Positions 9,738 to 18,213 of a stretch of 64,000 nucleotides of DNA are shown here, one piece after another; the first letter of the stretch is position 1; every line of letters starts with the position of its first letter. The stretch spans positions 124,001 through 188,000 of the forward strand of contig NZ_JAMOHM010000002.1 in assembly GCF_024448335.1 (NCBI RefSeq). Reading direction: 5' to 3'. The notes below the pieces were generated by a model. That model was not told the origin of the DNA. It worked only from the letters and a program-made list of their open reading frames with translations, and did no database searches. This DNA is from Stutzerimonas frequens. Lineage in GTDB: Bacteria; Pseudomonadota; Gammaproteobacteria; Pseudomonadales; Pseudomonadaceae. The translations under genes were made by a program, and so were the position numbers.

Positions 9738-11611
9738 TCCTGCAGCCTCGCCGCGACATTGGGGTGACGCCGCAGCCACTTCTCAGGGCTCTGGCAAAAC
9801 GCCTCGTACTCGGGCATAACCTGCTTCGGCCGGCCATCGAGTATCAGATGCCCCCGCTCCAGCCAGACCACCCGGCTGCAGAGCTTCTTGATCTGGTTGG
9901 CGCTATGAGAAACCATCACCACGCATTTCGCCTTGCCCTTCATCTCGCGCATGCGCGCCTCGGCCTTGTGCCGGAAGGAGTCGTCCCCGGTGGAGAGCAC
10001 CTCGTCGAGAATCAGCACATCGGGCTGGATCACCGTGGCGATGGCGAACGCCAAGCGGCTGCGCATGCCGGCCGAGTAGGTGCGGATCGGCTCGTCGATG
10101 AACTCGCCGATCTCGGAGAACTCGATGATCTCGTCCAAGTGCTGCAGCACCTCGCGCCGCGATAGGCCCAGCAACGCCGCGTTGACGAACACGTTGTCGC
10201 GCCCCGACAACTCGTTGTTGAAGCCGATGCCGAGCGACAGCAACTGAATCCGCCCATGTCGCTCGATACTGCCCAGGTCGGGCTGCAGGATACCGGCCAG
10301 CAGCATGCCCATGGTGCTCTTGCCCGAACCGTTACGCCCGACCAGCCCCAGCACCTCGCCCTCGCGCAGGGTCAGCGACACGCCCTTGAGCGCTCTGAAA
10401 TCTCGATCCTGGCGCTGGCGCAGCCAGGTATGCAGGCGCACCCCGCGCCGATAGGACAGGCTGACGTCGGCAACCTCGATCACCGGCTTGCCGAGCGGCT
10501 GTTCCTTGCGCACCGCTGCCGACTTCTGCACCGCGACGACCGGAGCCTTGACCACAGGTAGCGGAAGCTCTGCGCGCGGCGCCTCCACGACCGGCGAGGC
10601 CGGGCAGGACTGCGGCCGGGTGGCATCGACCAGCAGCGGTGAGTCGCCAACGACGCGGCAGATATCCGCCGCAAAGGGGCTCAGATAGAATGGCGCCGGG
10701 AAACGGAAACCCGCCACCTCCGGCAGCAGATAGAGTTTGTCCTGTGCACCGCTGCGCGGATCGAAGCGGACGATCTGCGACGCGACCTTCTTCTTCTCGT
10801 CCTTCTCGAAGTTGAAGAACCCCGCGTACAGGCCTTCGCTGTCGCCGGCCAGCCCGCGCAGATTGATCTTCAACCCACGCGCGGCGAAGCTCTGGTTCGT
10901 CGCCTTGGCCTGCAATGTCTCGCCACCGGCGGCCAACGGCAGGCCCAGCAGGCTGCCGCGCTGCACGTCCAGCACGAAGTAGCGACCATGGAGGAACAGA
11001 CCCGAATGCGGCGTCTCCAGTTGGTCCAGCAGCAACTCGCCGGAGTCGTAGCCGATCACGCTGCCGGCATCCGACCAGTTGCGAAACGCCACGGTCAGGA
11101 ACAGCTCCCCGGCGGGATTCTCGCAAATACCGCGGATATGCCCGAAACCACTCTTGCCCGAGGCCTGGGCCGGCACCTGAAAGTGCTTCGGGGCGATCTG
11201 CCAGAGGTGGCGACGACCGAGGAACTCGCCCTCCAGGTCAAACTCCTCGATGCTCGCCAGAGCATTGCAGGCCACCAACAAACGCCCCTTGCCGGCGGCG
11301 TAGTGCACGGCCAGCAGCCCGGCGTCGGGGCGCTTGTCCAGCACCCATTCCGGCAGCACCACCTCGCGCTGCAAGCGGAACCAGGCCTGGCCCGGCCCCG
11401 GGCTAGGGTCGATGGCGTAGATCCGCAGGCTCGACGGCGTCGTCACATACAGCCGGTTCCCCACGCAGCACAGGCCGCGTAGCTGGGGTTGGCTCAATGA
11501 ATTGGAGAGATCCTCGATCTGCAGGTACTGCAGCCCCTGCTCGCTATCGAACACACCGATAGCCGACTTGTTGTCGAATTCCGAATGCAGCGAAAGAACC
11601 AAACGTGCCAC
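9734..11611 (-). CDS. Wzt/TagH-like ABC exporter ATPase with an N-terminal sensor-like domain
   Basis: Fusion protein of about 625 residues. The C-terminal 250 residues are a polysaccharide/teichoic-acid exporter ATPase: Walker A GLVGRNGSGKST (about 425), Q-loop region LGIGFNNELSGRDNV, signature YSAGMRSRLAFA, Walker B DVLILDEVLSTGD and switch His MVSHSA. The first 370 residues are not an ABC domain. They contain repeated strand-rich units (LYVTTPSSLRIYAID, LLVACNALASIEEFDLEGEF, ELFLTVAFRNW, PHSGLFLHGRYFVLDVQRGS) resembling a beta-propeller, perhaps DUF4915-like. Usual Wzt proteins carry an extra carbohydrate-binding domain at the C-terminus instead. GTG at 11611 with AGGGG upstream is the preferred start; an in-frame start at 11650 overlaps the permease. 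Confidence 0.9.
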   Translation of the reverse strand: MARLVLSLHSEFDNKSAIGVFDSEQGLQYLQIEDLSNSLSQPQLRGLCCVGNRLYVTTPSSLRIYAIDPSPGPGQAWFRLQREVVLPEWVLDKRPDAGLLAVHYAAGKGRLLVACNALASIEEFDLEGEFLGRRHLWQIAPKHFQVPAQASGKSGFGHIRGICENPAGELFLTVAFRNWSDAGSVIGYDSGELLLDQLETPHSGLFLHGRYFVLDVQRGSLLGLPLAAGGETLQAKATNQSFAARGLKINLRGLAGDSEGLYAGFFNFEKDEKKKVASQIVRFDPRSGAQDKLYLLPEVAGFRFPAPFYLSPFAADICRVVGDSPLLVDATRPQSCPASPVVEAPRAELPLPVVKAPVVAVQKSAAVRKEQPLGKPVIEVADVSLSYRRGVRLHTWLRQRQDRDFRALKGVSLTLREGEVLGLVGRNGSGKSTMGMLLAGILQPDLGSIERHGRIQLLSLGIGFNNELSGRDNVFVNAALLGLSRREVLQHLDEIIEFSEIGEFIDEPIRTYSAGMRSRLAFAIATVIQPDVLILDEVLSTGDDSFRHKAEARMREMKGKAKCVVMVSHSANQIKKLCSRVVWLERGHLILDGRPKQVMPEYEAFCQSPEKWLRRHPNVAARLQE

Positions 11612-11619
11612 ATAAACCC

Positions 11620-12405
11620 CTAGAGCATCTTCACGATTCGATTGCTGCACAGCCGCAGATACAGCAGCCCCACCTGCACCAGCAGCAACGCCAGCGCCAA
11701 CTGCACGCCGTACTGCAGCCAGTCGAACATCCCCCCGTCGAGAATCACCCGGCGAAACGCCTCGATGATCCAGCCAATGGGGTTGAGCTCGAACAGCAGC
11801 TTGGCAAAGGCGGGAATGTTATCCGCATCCAGCACCCGTGAAGTGGGGTACAGCACCGGGCTGAGGAAGAACCCGGCACGAATGCCATACGCCACCAGCT
11901 TCGCGGTATCCGCGAAGAACACCTGGGTCACCGCCACGAACAGGCTGACCGCATAGGCGATAAAGAACACCAGCAACAGCAGCGGCAGCACCGCCAGGGA
12001 TTGCACGCCGAGGGTCGCATAGGACCAGCACATGACGATCAGCATGCCCACCGAGGCGAAAAACAGCTGCACCGTACAGGGCACGGCGATCAGCAGGCCC
12101 ATTGGCGTGCTGGTCTGGCGGATGATACCGCGGTTCTTGCTGATCGCCGTGACCGCAGCGGTCAAGGAGCGCGCGAAGAACTGCCAGGCGACGATGCCGC
12201 ACAACACGAACAGGTGGTAGTTCTCCCCCCCGCGCTGAAACACCACTCGGATGATGAAGAAGTAGATCGCCATCATGATCAATGGGTCGAGAAACCACCA
12301 CAGCCAGCCTAGGCGGGCCGAGGCTACGGTGGTCTTAACATTGACCGAGAATAGCGTTACCAGGGCATGATGGTAGTGCCGCAGATCCTTAAGCAGTTGC
12401 AGCAT
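11620..12405 (-). CDS. Wzm/TagG-like ABC-2 exporter permease
   Basis: Integral membrane subunit of 261 residues with six predicted membrane helices, including LGWLWWFLDPLIMMAIYFFI, FVLCGIVAWQFFARSL and LNPIGWIIEAFRRVIL, the usual ABC-2 export signatures. It should form the inner-membrane channel with the ATPase encoded next (9734-11611) and flip a completed undecaprenyl-PP-linked glycan to the periplasm. The ATPase start lies nine bases beyond this stop. Its presence, with no Wzx or Wzy in the locus, points to ABC-dependent assembly. Confidence 0.93.
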   Translation of the reverse strand: MLQLLKDLRHYHHALVTLFSVNVKTTVASARLGWLWWFLDPLIMMAIYFFIIRVVFQRGGENYHLFVLCGIVAWQFFARSLTAAVTAISKNRGIIRQTSTPMGLLIAVPCTVQLFFASVGMLIVMCWSYATLGVQSLAVLPLLLLVFFIAYAVSLFVAVTQVFFADTAKLVAYGIRAGFFLSPVLYPTSRVLDADNIPAFAKLLFELNPIGWIIEAFRRVILDGGMFDWLQYGVQLALALLLVQVGLLYLRLCSNRIVKML

Positions 12406-12436
12406 CAGCGGCCCCTGCCCTGTTCGAGTGTGCTGT

Positions 12437-14776
12437 TCATGGCTGAGCCAGTTCCTCGACCACGGCCCGGTAGATACGCTCGCAATTGCCGCCGTCGCGG
12501 TGGCTGAACAGTTTGTCTAGACGACCGCGCTTGTCGGCAGACATCTCGCAGCCGCCCTCCAGGCACTGCTGCAGTTGCTGCAACAACGCGTCCTCGGTAG
12601 TGACCAGTTCCAGCGCCAGATCGCGCTCGTAGTCCAGGTGCGGCGGCCCCGGCGGCTGCACCTCCCACTCGTAGCGGTCGAACATGTAGCCCAGCACCGG
12701 CTTCTCCTGATAGAAGAAGTCGTACATCACGCTGGAGTAATCGGTGATCAGCAAATCCGCCTCGCGAATCAGATGATGCAGCGGCTGATCGAGATCGCGG
12801 ATCACATGAACCCGCGGCGAACCTTTCTCGAACTCGTCGATGAAATGCATCATGTTGAAATGCGGACGGAAATACAGCTCCATCTGGTGCCGCTCCAGCA
12901 GTTCGGCCAGGCGCGCGCTGGTGAGGAAGCTGTTCCAGGCGTGGTAGTAGCGGCTGGCCTGAATCTGATTCTGCCCCTTGAGCCAGCGCCGCCAGGTGGG
13001 CGCCACCAGAATCTTGCGCGAACGCTCGGGGCCGCGCCGAGGCGCCAGGGCATCCAGCCGGGCGATGCCGGTAAGCTTCACCTGCTTTGGAGTGAAACCA
13101 TAGTGACCACTGAAAAACGCCTGCTCGATGCCGTTGGAAACGATCACCTGCGAGAAGTAAGGATAGTTCTTCCGCGTGTAGGTCATGGTCTTGTTGCCGG
13201 CCACACCATGCTGCAGGAACACGTTCAAGGTCTTGCGACGCAGGCGCGGCAGTGACTCGCTCGCATAGTCCAGGCCTCGGAAACTGTCGGTTGACAGCAT
13301 CACCCGCGCGCGCCACAGCAGATAGGCGTGCTTCCAGGAGTACTGCGCCACCACGTTGCCCAGCGGCGCCACGATGCTCCAGTGCGGCGAGCTGCGCTTG
13401 AGCACGTAGAAGACCGGCAGTTGCGGGTAGGTTTCGCGCAGGTACTTGAACAAGAAGTAGCCGTTGTCCTCGGCACTGCTGGCAATCCGCTCGTCCATCA
13501 GCCAGATGGCCTTGTTCGGCTGCAACGCCCCGGCCAGCTTGGCCACCGGCGCCGCCGCGAAGTACTTGAGCATCGGCAGGCCCTTGACCGTCGACGCCAG
13601 CTTCAGGCATTTCGCCGCCAACAGGCTGATACGCGAGGCCACGGCAAATACCCGGGAGTTCTGGATTTTCTGCACCCGCTCGAAACGGGCCAGGCCCTGG
13701 AACTGCATACGCATCATGGGTTCGAAAAGCTGCGCCTTAGCGGCATCGGACTTGAGCAGGGTCAAGTAGCGCGGTGAGCGCGGGGCATTTTCATAGGCCA
13801 CCAGCGCGTCGTACTCCTGAGCGCTGAGCATGATGATGCGCACTTGCTCACGCAGCGCATAGTCTTCCGCGGAGCGCATATCTTCCGGTGACAACTTTTT
13901 CACCAGGCGGCCGATGATGCCAAATATCTGCAGTTGCTCGTCGTATGCAGACTGCTTGATCACTTTCAAGAAGCGATTGCCTACCAGCTTCCTGACTTCG
14001 GAACGCAGCAAGCGCTGGTAGATATCCAACGCGCCTTTCTCGGCAAAAGGCCGCTCAAGGCTTTCAGTGACCGCTACGCGATCCTCGAAGAACTGCGGAG
14101 ATATTCGACTGGTGCGCGAATCATCACGCCCGCGATAGTTGTAAACCACCTCGGGCAAGATAGTGATCACATCGCACTTCAAATACATCCTGGCCATGAA
14201 ATCCAGGTCTTCGCCAGCCGTCCCCTCGGGGAAACGCATCGCGTGTTTCTCAATGCTTTCCCGACGGATCAGGCGATTGCAGGCACTGATGTCCTGTATC
14301 AGCGTCGGCATCTCGCCGATGGTGGTGCACTCAATCAGACGATTGAACTCACGCTGATGGACAGGGACCCCGATCCATTTGCGCCATTGACTAAAAGACT
14401 GCTGAATGCCGCAGACCATGTCGCTGCCATATTGCTTGGCGACTGCCACCATCTTCTCGTAGGCATCGACAGGAATAGTGTCGTCGGAGTCCAGAAAAGA
14501 AACATATTCGCCATTGGCATGGGCAAGTGCCAGATTCCTTGCTGCGCCCTGCCGCTTACGCTCCTGACGCAGCAGTTTGACTTGCGGATATCGCGCGCAA
14601 TATTGCTCAACCAGTTTGTCGCCGCCATCCGTAGAACCATCGTCGACGACGATAACTTCGACTTCTTTCAACGTCTGGGCCAATACCGAATCGAGACATT
14701 CGGCGATATAGTCCGCTGTATTGTAGAGCGGAACCACCACTGTAACTTTTATGCCTGCATCAACCAAAGCAGTCAT
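12437..14776 (-). CDS. Bifunctional GT2 / CDP-glycerol glycerophosphotransferase family protein
   Basis: Two-domain polymer-building enzyme of 779 residues. Residues 1-240 are a family 2 transferase: [30 protein letters not shown], and FLDSDDTI with the DxD motif. Residues from about 430 to the end are a TagB/TagF-like CDP-glycerol glycerophosphotransferase domain with FLQHGVAGNK, ILVAPTWRRWLKG, YFRPHFN and the catalytic-region LLITDYSSVMYDFFY. It could add a sugar and a glycerol- or ribitol-phosphate-type unit. No CDP-glycerol synthesis gene (tagD) is seen in this window. The ATG at 14776 abuts the sulfotransferase stop directly, and the Wzm gene follows after 31 bases. Confidence 0.88.
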   Translation of the reverse strand: MTALVDAGIKVTVVVPLYNTADYIAECLDSVLAQTLKEVEVIVVDDGSTDGGDKLVEQYCARYPQVKLLRQERKRQGAARNLALAHANGEYVSFLDSDDTIPVDAYEKMVAVAKQYGSDMVCGIQQSFSQWRKWIGVPVHQREFNRLIECTTIGEMPTLIQDISACNRLIRRESIEKHAMRFPEGTAGEDLDFMARMYLKCDVITILPEVVYNYRGRDDSRTSRISPQFFEDRVAVTESLERPFAEKGALDIYQRLLRSEVRKLVGNRFLKVIKQSAYDEQLQIFGIIGRLVKKLSPEDMRSAEDYALREQVRIIMLSAQEYDALVAYENAPRSPRYLTLLKSDAAKAQLFEPMMRMQFQGLARFERVQKIQNSRVFAVASRISLLAAKCLKLASTVKGLPMLKYFAAAPVAKLAGALQPNKAIWLMDERIASSAEDNGYFLFKYLRETYPQLPVFYVLKRSSPHWSIVAPLGNVVAQYSWKHAYLLWRARVMLSTDSFRGLDYASESLPRLRRKTLNVFLQHGVAGNKTMTYTRKNYPYFSQVIVSNGIEQAFFSGHYGFTPKQVKLTGIARLDALAPRRGPERSRKILVAPTWRRWLKGQNQIQASRYYHAWNSFLTSARLAELLERHQMELYFRPHFNMMHFIDEFEKGSPRVHVIRDLDQPLHHLIREADLLITDYSSVMYDFFYQEKPVLGYMFDRYEWEVQPPGPPHLDYERDLALELVTTEDALLQQLQQCLEGGCEMSADKRGRLDKLFSHRDGGNCERIYRAVVEELAQP

Positions 14777-16141
14777 CTACTTACGCCCCGCCAGAACAGC
14801 CACAATCAAACTCAAAGCCCTGAACGGCAACATGACAGTATTCTTTCCGGGCTGACGTATAGCCTTAACACATAGAAGGGAAAACTGATAAGAAGTAGAG
14901 GACTTAAGAGCAAACAGCCTCCGACTCAATTGATCATTTTTCTTACGCTGCGCCTGAAGTCGCTGGCGAACATCCGATATATCTTTGGACAACCTAGAAC
15001 TCTGCGCTTCGACTTTCGCCAAACGCAAAGACTCGACGCGCAACTCGGAATTCTCTTTAACCAAGCCGTCACTTCGCTCCCTCGCACTCTGAAGGGACTT
15101 GCGAAACTCGATAACTGACTTCTCTCGTTCAGAGAATTCTATACGTAAAACTCGTAACTGCTCCTCTAGGGCTATCTGTTTTTGCAGAAAATTTGCATTT
15201 TCTGCCAATGCCTGCTCTAGGGCGCCAGTTATACGCTCATCCACCGCAGCCTGCGGCTCTCTTTTGCCTTGTGCGTCTACTGTAGCCCGCAACGCATTAC
15301 TTTTTTTATAGAAGGTCAATGCCAGCTCTGCCCAACCACTAAATTGATGCATAGCTGATCGGCACTCGAGCACCACATTCATCAGCGCGGCCCTATCAAA
15401 ATCGGCTCCTCTGCACTTAGAAAGCTCAAAATACAGCTTCCGCACTAACGGATTTTGAACTTGATATTCACTGTAGGCCGAACGATTGAGAGCGGGTTTT
15501 ACCTTTGACGTCGAAACAAACTCAGAGCTAGCCAAGTGCCCTTCTGGGTATATGTAGCCTTGCAGTTCCCGGCACAAGGAATCCGCTTTACCAGAGAAAA
15601 AATCCTCGTAGTGAACAACCATACAATTACCGCCAGTATGGAACAAAGCGTCACAGACCCTGATCAACCACACCAACTCGGCCATAATAAATGAATCGTC
15701 ATATTGACGATTCATTGAAACGGCTACCGCGGCAGGGTCCCGCACTGCGAGCAAATAAATTGGCGCAAGTTTTTCCGTGTTGAAAACGCGCACCCAAAGC
15801 GGCATCAGTGAAGCCGTCAAAGGATCCTTGAACGCCCATCGATCAACGCCGGCCAAGCGCGCCGAAACGATTTCCCGAATGCTTCCTATGTATCTCCTCG
15901 AATTGAACATATCGAGAAAACCATCTGGAACAGGTAAATAGGGGTGCCCACCTATCTTTTTCAGGATTTCATGGTTGATGGCTACCAACTCGCGATCTTC
16001 ATAATCCCCTTCGGGATTCTGATCACCAGTAATGGTACTCGCACCGGAAACGGTAGACACTCCCATTTCCGCCAGAACGCTCATCAACATCGACGTGCCG
16101 GATCGGCCAGGCCCCAAAACTATTACTGGACGGCTTTGCAT
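14777..16141 (-). CDS. Sulfotransferase with C-terminal coiled coil
   Basis: PAPS-dependent sulfotransferase, likely to sulfate the surface glycan. The 454-residue protein begins with a PAPS 5'-phosphosulfate loop, VLGPGRSGTSML (about 7-18). A second region, WAFKDPLTASLMPLW (about 100-115), and LLAVRDPAAVAVSMNRQ supply the 3'-phosphate-binding Arg/Ser pattern. From about residue 300 to 415 the chain is charged and heptad-like (many Glu, Arg, Leu; no Pro), i.e. a long coiled coil, followed by a basic, hydrophobic tail that may touch membrane. Base composition is GC-poor. It sits next to the exporter genes, and cysC in the same locus could supply its donor. Confidence 0.87.
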   Translation of the reverse strand: MQSRPVIVLGPGRSGTSMLMSVLAEMGVSTVSGASTITGDQNPEGDYEDRELVAINHEILKKIGGHPYLPVPDGFLDMFNSRRYIGSIREIVSARLAGVDRWAFKDPLTASLMPLWVRVFNTEKLAPIYLLAVRDPAAVAVSMNRQYDDSFIMAELVWLIRVCDALFHTGGNCMVVHYEDFFSGKADSLCRELQGYIYPEGHLASSEFVSTSKVKPALNRSAYSEYQVQNPLVRKLYFELSKCRGADFDRAALMNVVLECRSAMHQFSGWAELALTFYKKSNALRATVDAQGKREPQAAVDERITGALEQALAENANFLQKQIALEEQLRVLRIEFSEREKSVIEFRKSLQSARERSDGLVKENSELRVESLRLAKVEAQSSRLSKDISDVRQRLQAQRKKNDQLSRRLFALKSSTSYQFSLLCVKAIRQPGKNTVMLPFRALSLIVAVLAGRK

Positions 16142-16145
16142 AAAA

Positions 16146-17120
16146 TCAACTCAGCGAACGATTAACGAAGTATTCGACTGTTCTATCGAGGCCATGCTGC
16201 AAATCGAACTGCGGCTCCCAGCCCAGCACCTCTCTGGCCTTGCGAATATCGGCATAGTTTCGCAGCACATCACCAATACGCGAATCCGTATTGGTGACAC
16301 GCATATCTATTCCGTATCGAAAGAGCGAAGCCCGGATCTTCTCCACCAACTCCAACAACGTAACCTCGGCTCCGACAGCAATCTGAAAGACCTCACCGCC
16401 TATAGGCCGTTGCATAGCGCAGATAATCGCAGAGACCAAGTCGTCAATATAGATGTAGTCTCGAGTTTGACCGCCGCTACCATAAATTTCGCAGGTTTCA
16501 TCATTCATTGCCTGCCGAATGAATTTCGCAACAACACTGCTCTTTTTCGCTGAATTAGGGCCATACACATTGCCGAAGCGCAAAGCGATCGTATTAATAC
16601 CAAAGCTGTGGTAATAGGCCGAACAATATCCTTCACCGGCCAGCTTGCTGGCCCCATAAGGTGACACCGGATGCGGAGCGATCTCTTCGTGAATCGGCGG
16701 CTCCACAGCACCCGCCGGGGCCCCAGAAGAAGCGAAGACGAACTTTTTTACGCCTGAATGCCTGGCAGCTTCAAGCATATTCAGAGTCCCAATTACATTA
16801 CTCTCCATATCGAAGCGCGGCTCTTCGACCGAGGGTCCAACGCCTGTATTTGCCGCCAAGTGGACAATGCAACCCACATCTTCGGTAGCAGCTTGAACAC
16901 AAGCGAAATCCCGAATATCACCTCTGACGACATGAACGCCTGCAGCAATGCCTCCGACCCAGTCCTGTACTGAGCACACACCTTGCAAATCTTCAGGAGA
17001 GCCGACCGAAAAATTGTCAAGAACTCGAATATGCAGACCGGGGTTCAACTCAAGAAGTCTGCAAATAAGAGAGCGCCCAATAAATCCGGCCCCGCCTGTA
17101 ATCAAAACAGCATCAGTCAT
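16146..17120 (-). CDS. NAD-dependent nucleotide-sugar epimerase (GalE-like)
   Basis: Extended SDR of 324 residues with TGGAGFIGRSL near residue 8, VHLAANTGVGPSV, and catalytic SPYGASK near 155, followed by LRFGNVYGP. It probably epimerises or reduces a UDP- or dTDP-hexose for the glycan. Substrate is not readable from sequence. It overlaps the upstream GT4 gene by eight bases, and the sulfotransferase starts five bases beyond its stop. Codon use is GC-poor like that of its neighbours. Confidence 0.88.
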   Translation of the reverse strand: MTDAVLITGGAGFIGRSLICRLLELNPGLHIRVLDNFSVGSPEDLQGVCSVQDWVGGIAAGVHVVRGDIRDFACVQAATEDVGCIVHLAANTGVGPSVEEPRFDMESNVIGTLNMLEAARHSGVKKFVFASSGAPAGAVEPPIHEEIAPHPVSPYGASKLAGEGYCSAYYHSFGINTIALRFGNVYGPNSAKKSSVVAKFIRQAMNDETCEIYGSGGQTRDYIYIDDLVSAIICAMQRPIGGEVFQIAVGAEVTLLELVEKIRASLFRYGIDMRVTNTDSRIGDVLRNYADIRKAREVLGWEPQFDLQHGLDRTVEYFVNRSLS

Positions 17121-18213
17121 GCTGGGTCATTTCCTTATAAGCTGGCAGTAGCTGGTCTCGCACAATGCTGGACCAATCAAAACGTTCGACACATTGCAGG
17201 TTCACGGCAGGGTCGGAAAGCGACTCGGAGTCACAGTAGATACGATCCAACGCGGCGACAATTGATCGAATATCGTTGCGAAAAAAAGCAAACTGAAAAC
17301 CAAATCGCTTCGCATAATCTCGGTGTCCCACGGTATCAGACGCCAAGATCCTGATGCCTGCCGCAGCATATTCAAGAGACTTTAGCGAGGGAGCCTTGGC
17401 AAATAGATCGTCAGGGACATAGGCCACTCCGACATCATAGCCAGGTAATTTCTCGAGCAGGCTTTGTTGATCAATCGCGCCATGAAACACAACGCAGCTC
17501 TCGCCTCCAGCCTGGCTGACCCGTGCGCGTAACTCATCCAGTGCGTTACCCGCCCCATATATATCCAAATGCACCGGCTTTCGTAACTGTCGCGACCATG
17601 TGACAAAAGCGTCCACTAATATATCCAATCGCCTAGACGCAGTAACGCTGCCAATATATACAAATCTTTCTGGGCTACCACCACAACTCTCATGTCGACC
17701 ACCTATTGAAGCCAACTCTACCCCGGGGCAAACCTCCCGAACCCGCCTGATACGCAGCGGTAGATTTTGGCTGATCGTTCGATGCGAATGCGTGAAAATG
17801 TGGTCATACAGCATCTGGCACGCAAAGTATCTAAACCTAACCCTAAGTCTATCGCGCCAAGCTGGGATTATAGGTGGAGACCTGAAATCCAACACCCACT
17901 TAGCGCTAGGCAACACGCCCTTCAATTTTTGTACATAAAAAAGACAATTAGGGGAGTGAAAGACATGCACAACATCGGGCCTGAAGTCCGCAAGCAAACG
18001 ATACACCTGATACAGCGCGTCTTCCCCTTGCCCGGCTGGCACGGAGCAAACCCGCACTCGACCAACAGGCATGATTACCTTCTCATTGCCTTTTTTGGGA
18101 GTAGGCGCAATAACCATAACCTCGGCAAACTGAGAAATTTTCTCGGGAAAAAAATAACTAGCTCCGCCACCAAGAACACCGTATGTCGTACGAGTAATAT
18201 AGGCGACTCTCAT
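17113..18213 (-). CDS. Family 4 glycosyltransferase
   Basis: GT-B transferase of 366 residues. The N-terminal domain has TTYGVLGGGASYF and DVVHVFHSPNCLFYVQKL, and the C-terminal domain has RFVYIGSVTASRRLDILVDA (about 180) and the donor-site segment KSLEYAAAGIRILASDT near 290. Donor sugar is unknown. It overlaps both neighbours by four and eight bases, so it is part of a tightly packed translational unit. GC-poor composition suggests acquisition together with genes from about 14.8 to 20 kb. Confidence 0.86.
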   Translation of the reverse strand: MRVAYITRTTYGVLGGGASYFFPEKISQFAEVMVIAPTPKKGNEKVIMPVGRVRVCSVPAGQGEDALYQVYRLLADFRPDVVHVFHSPNCLFYVQKLKGVLPSAKWVLDFRSPPIIPAWRDRLRVRFRYFACQMLYDHIFTHSHRTISQNLPLRIRRVREVCPGVELASIGGRHESCGGSPERFVYIGSVTASRRLDILVDAFVTWSRQLRKPVHLDIYGAGNALDELRARVSQAGGESCVVFHGAIDQQSLLEKLPGYDVGVAYVPDDLFAKAPSLKSLEYAAAGIRILASDTVGHRDYAKRFGFQFAFFRNDIRSIVAALDRIYCDSESLSDPAVNLQCVERFDWSSIVRDQLLPAYKEMTQHD

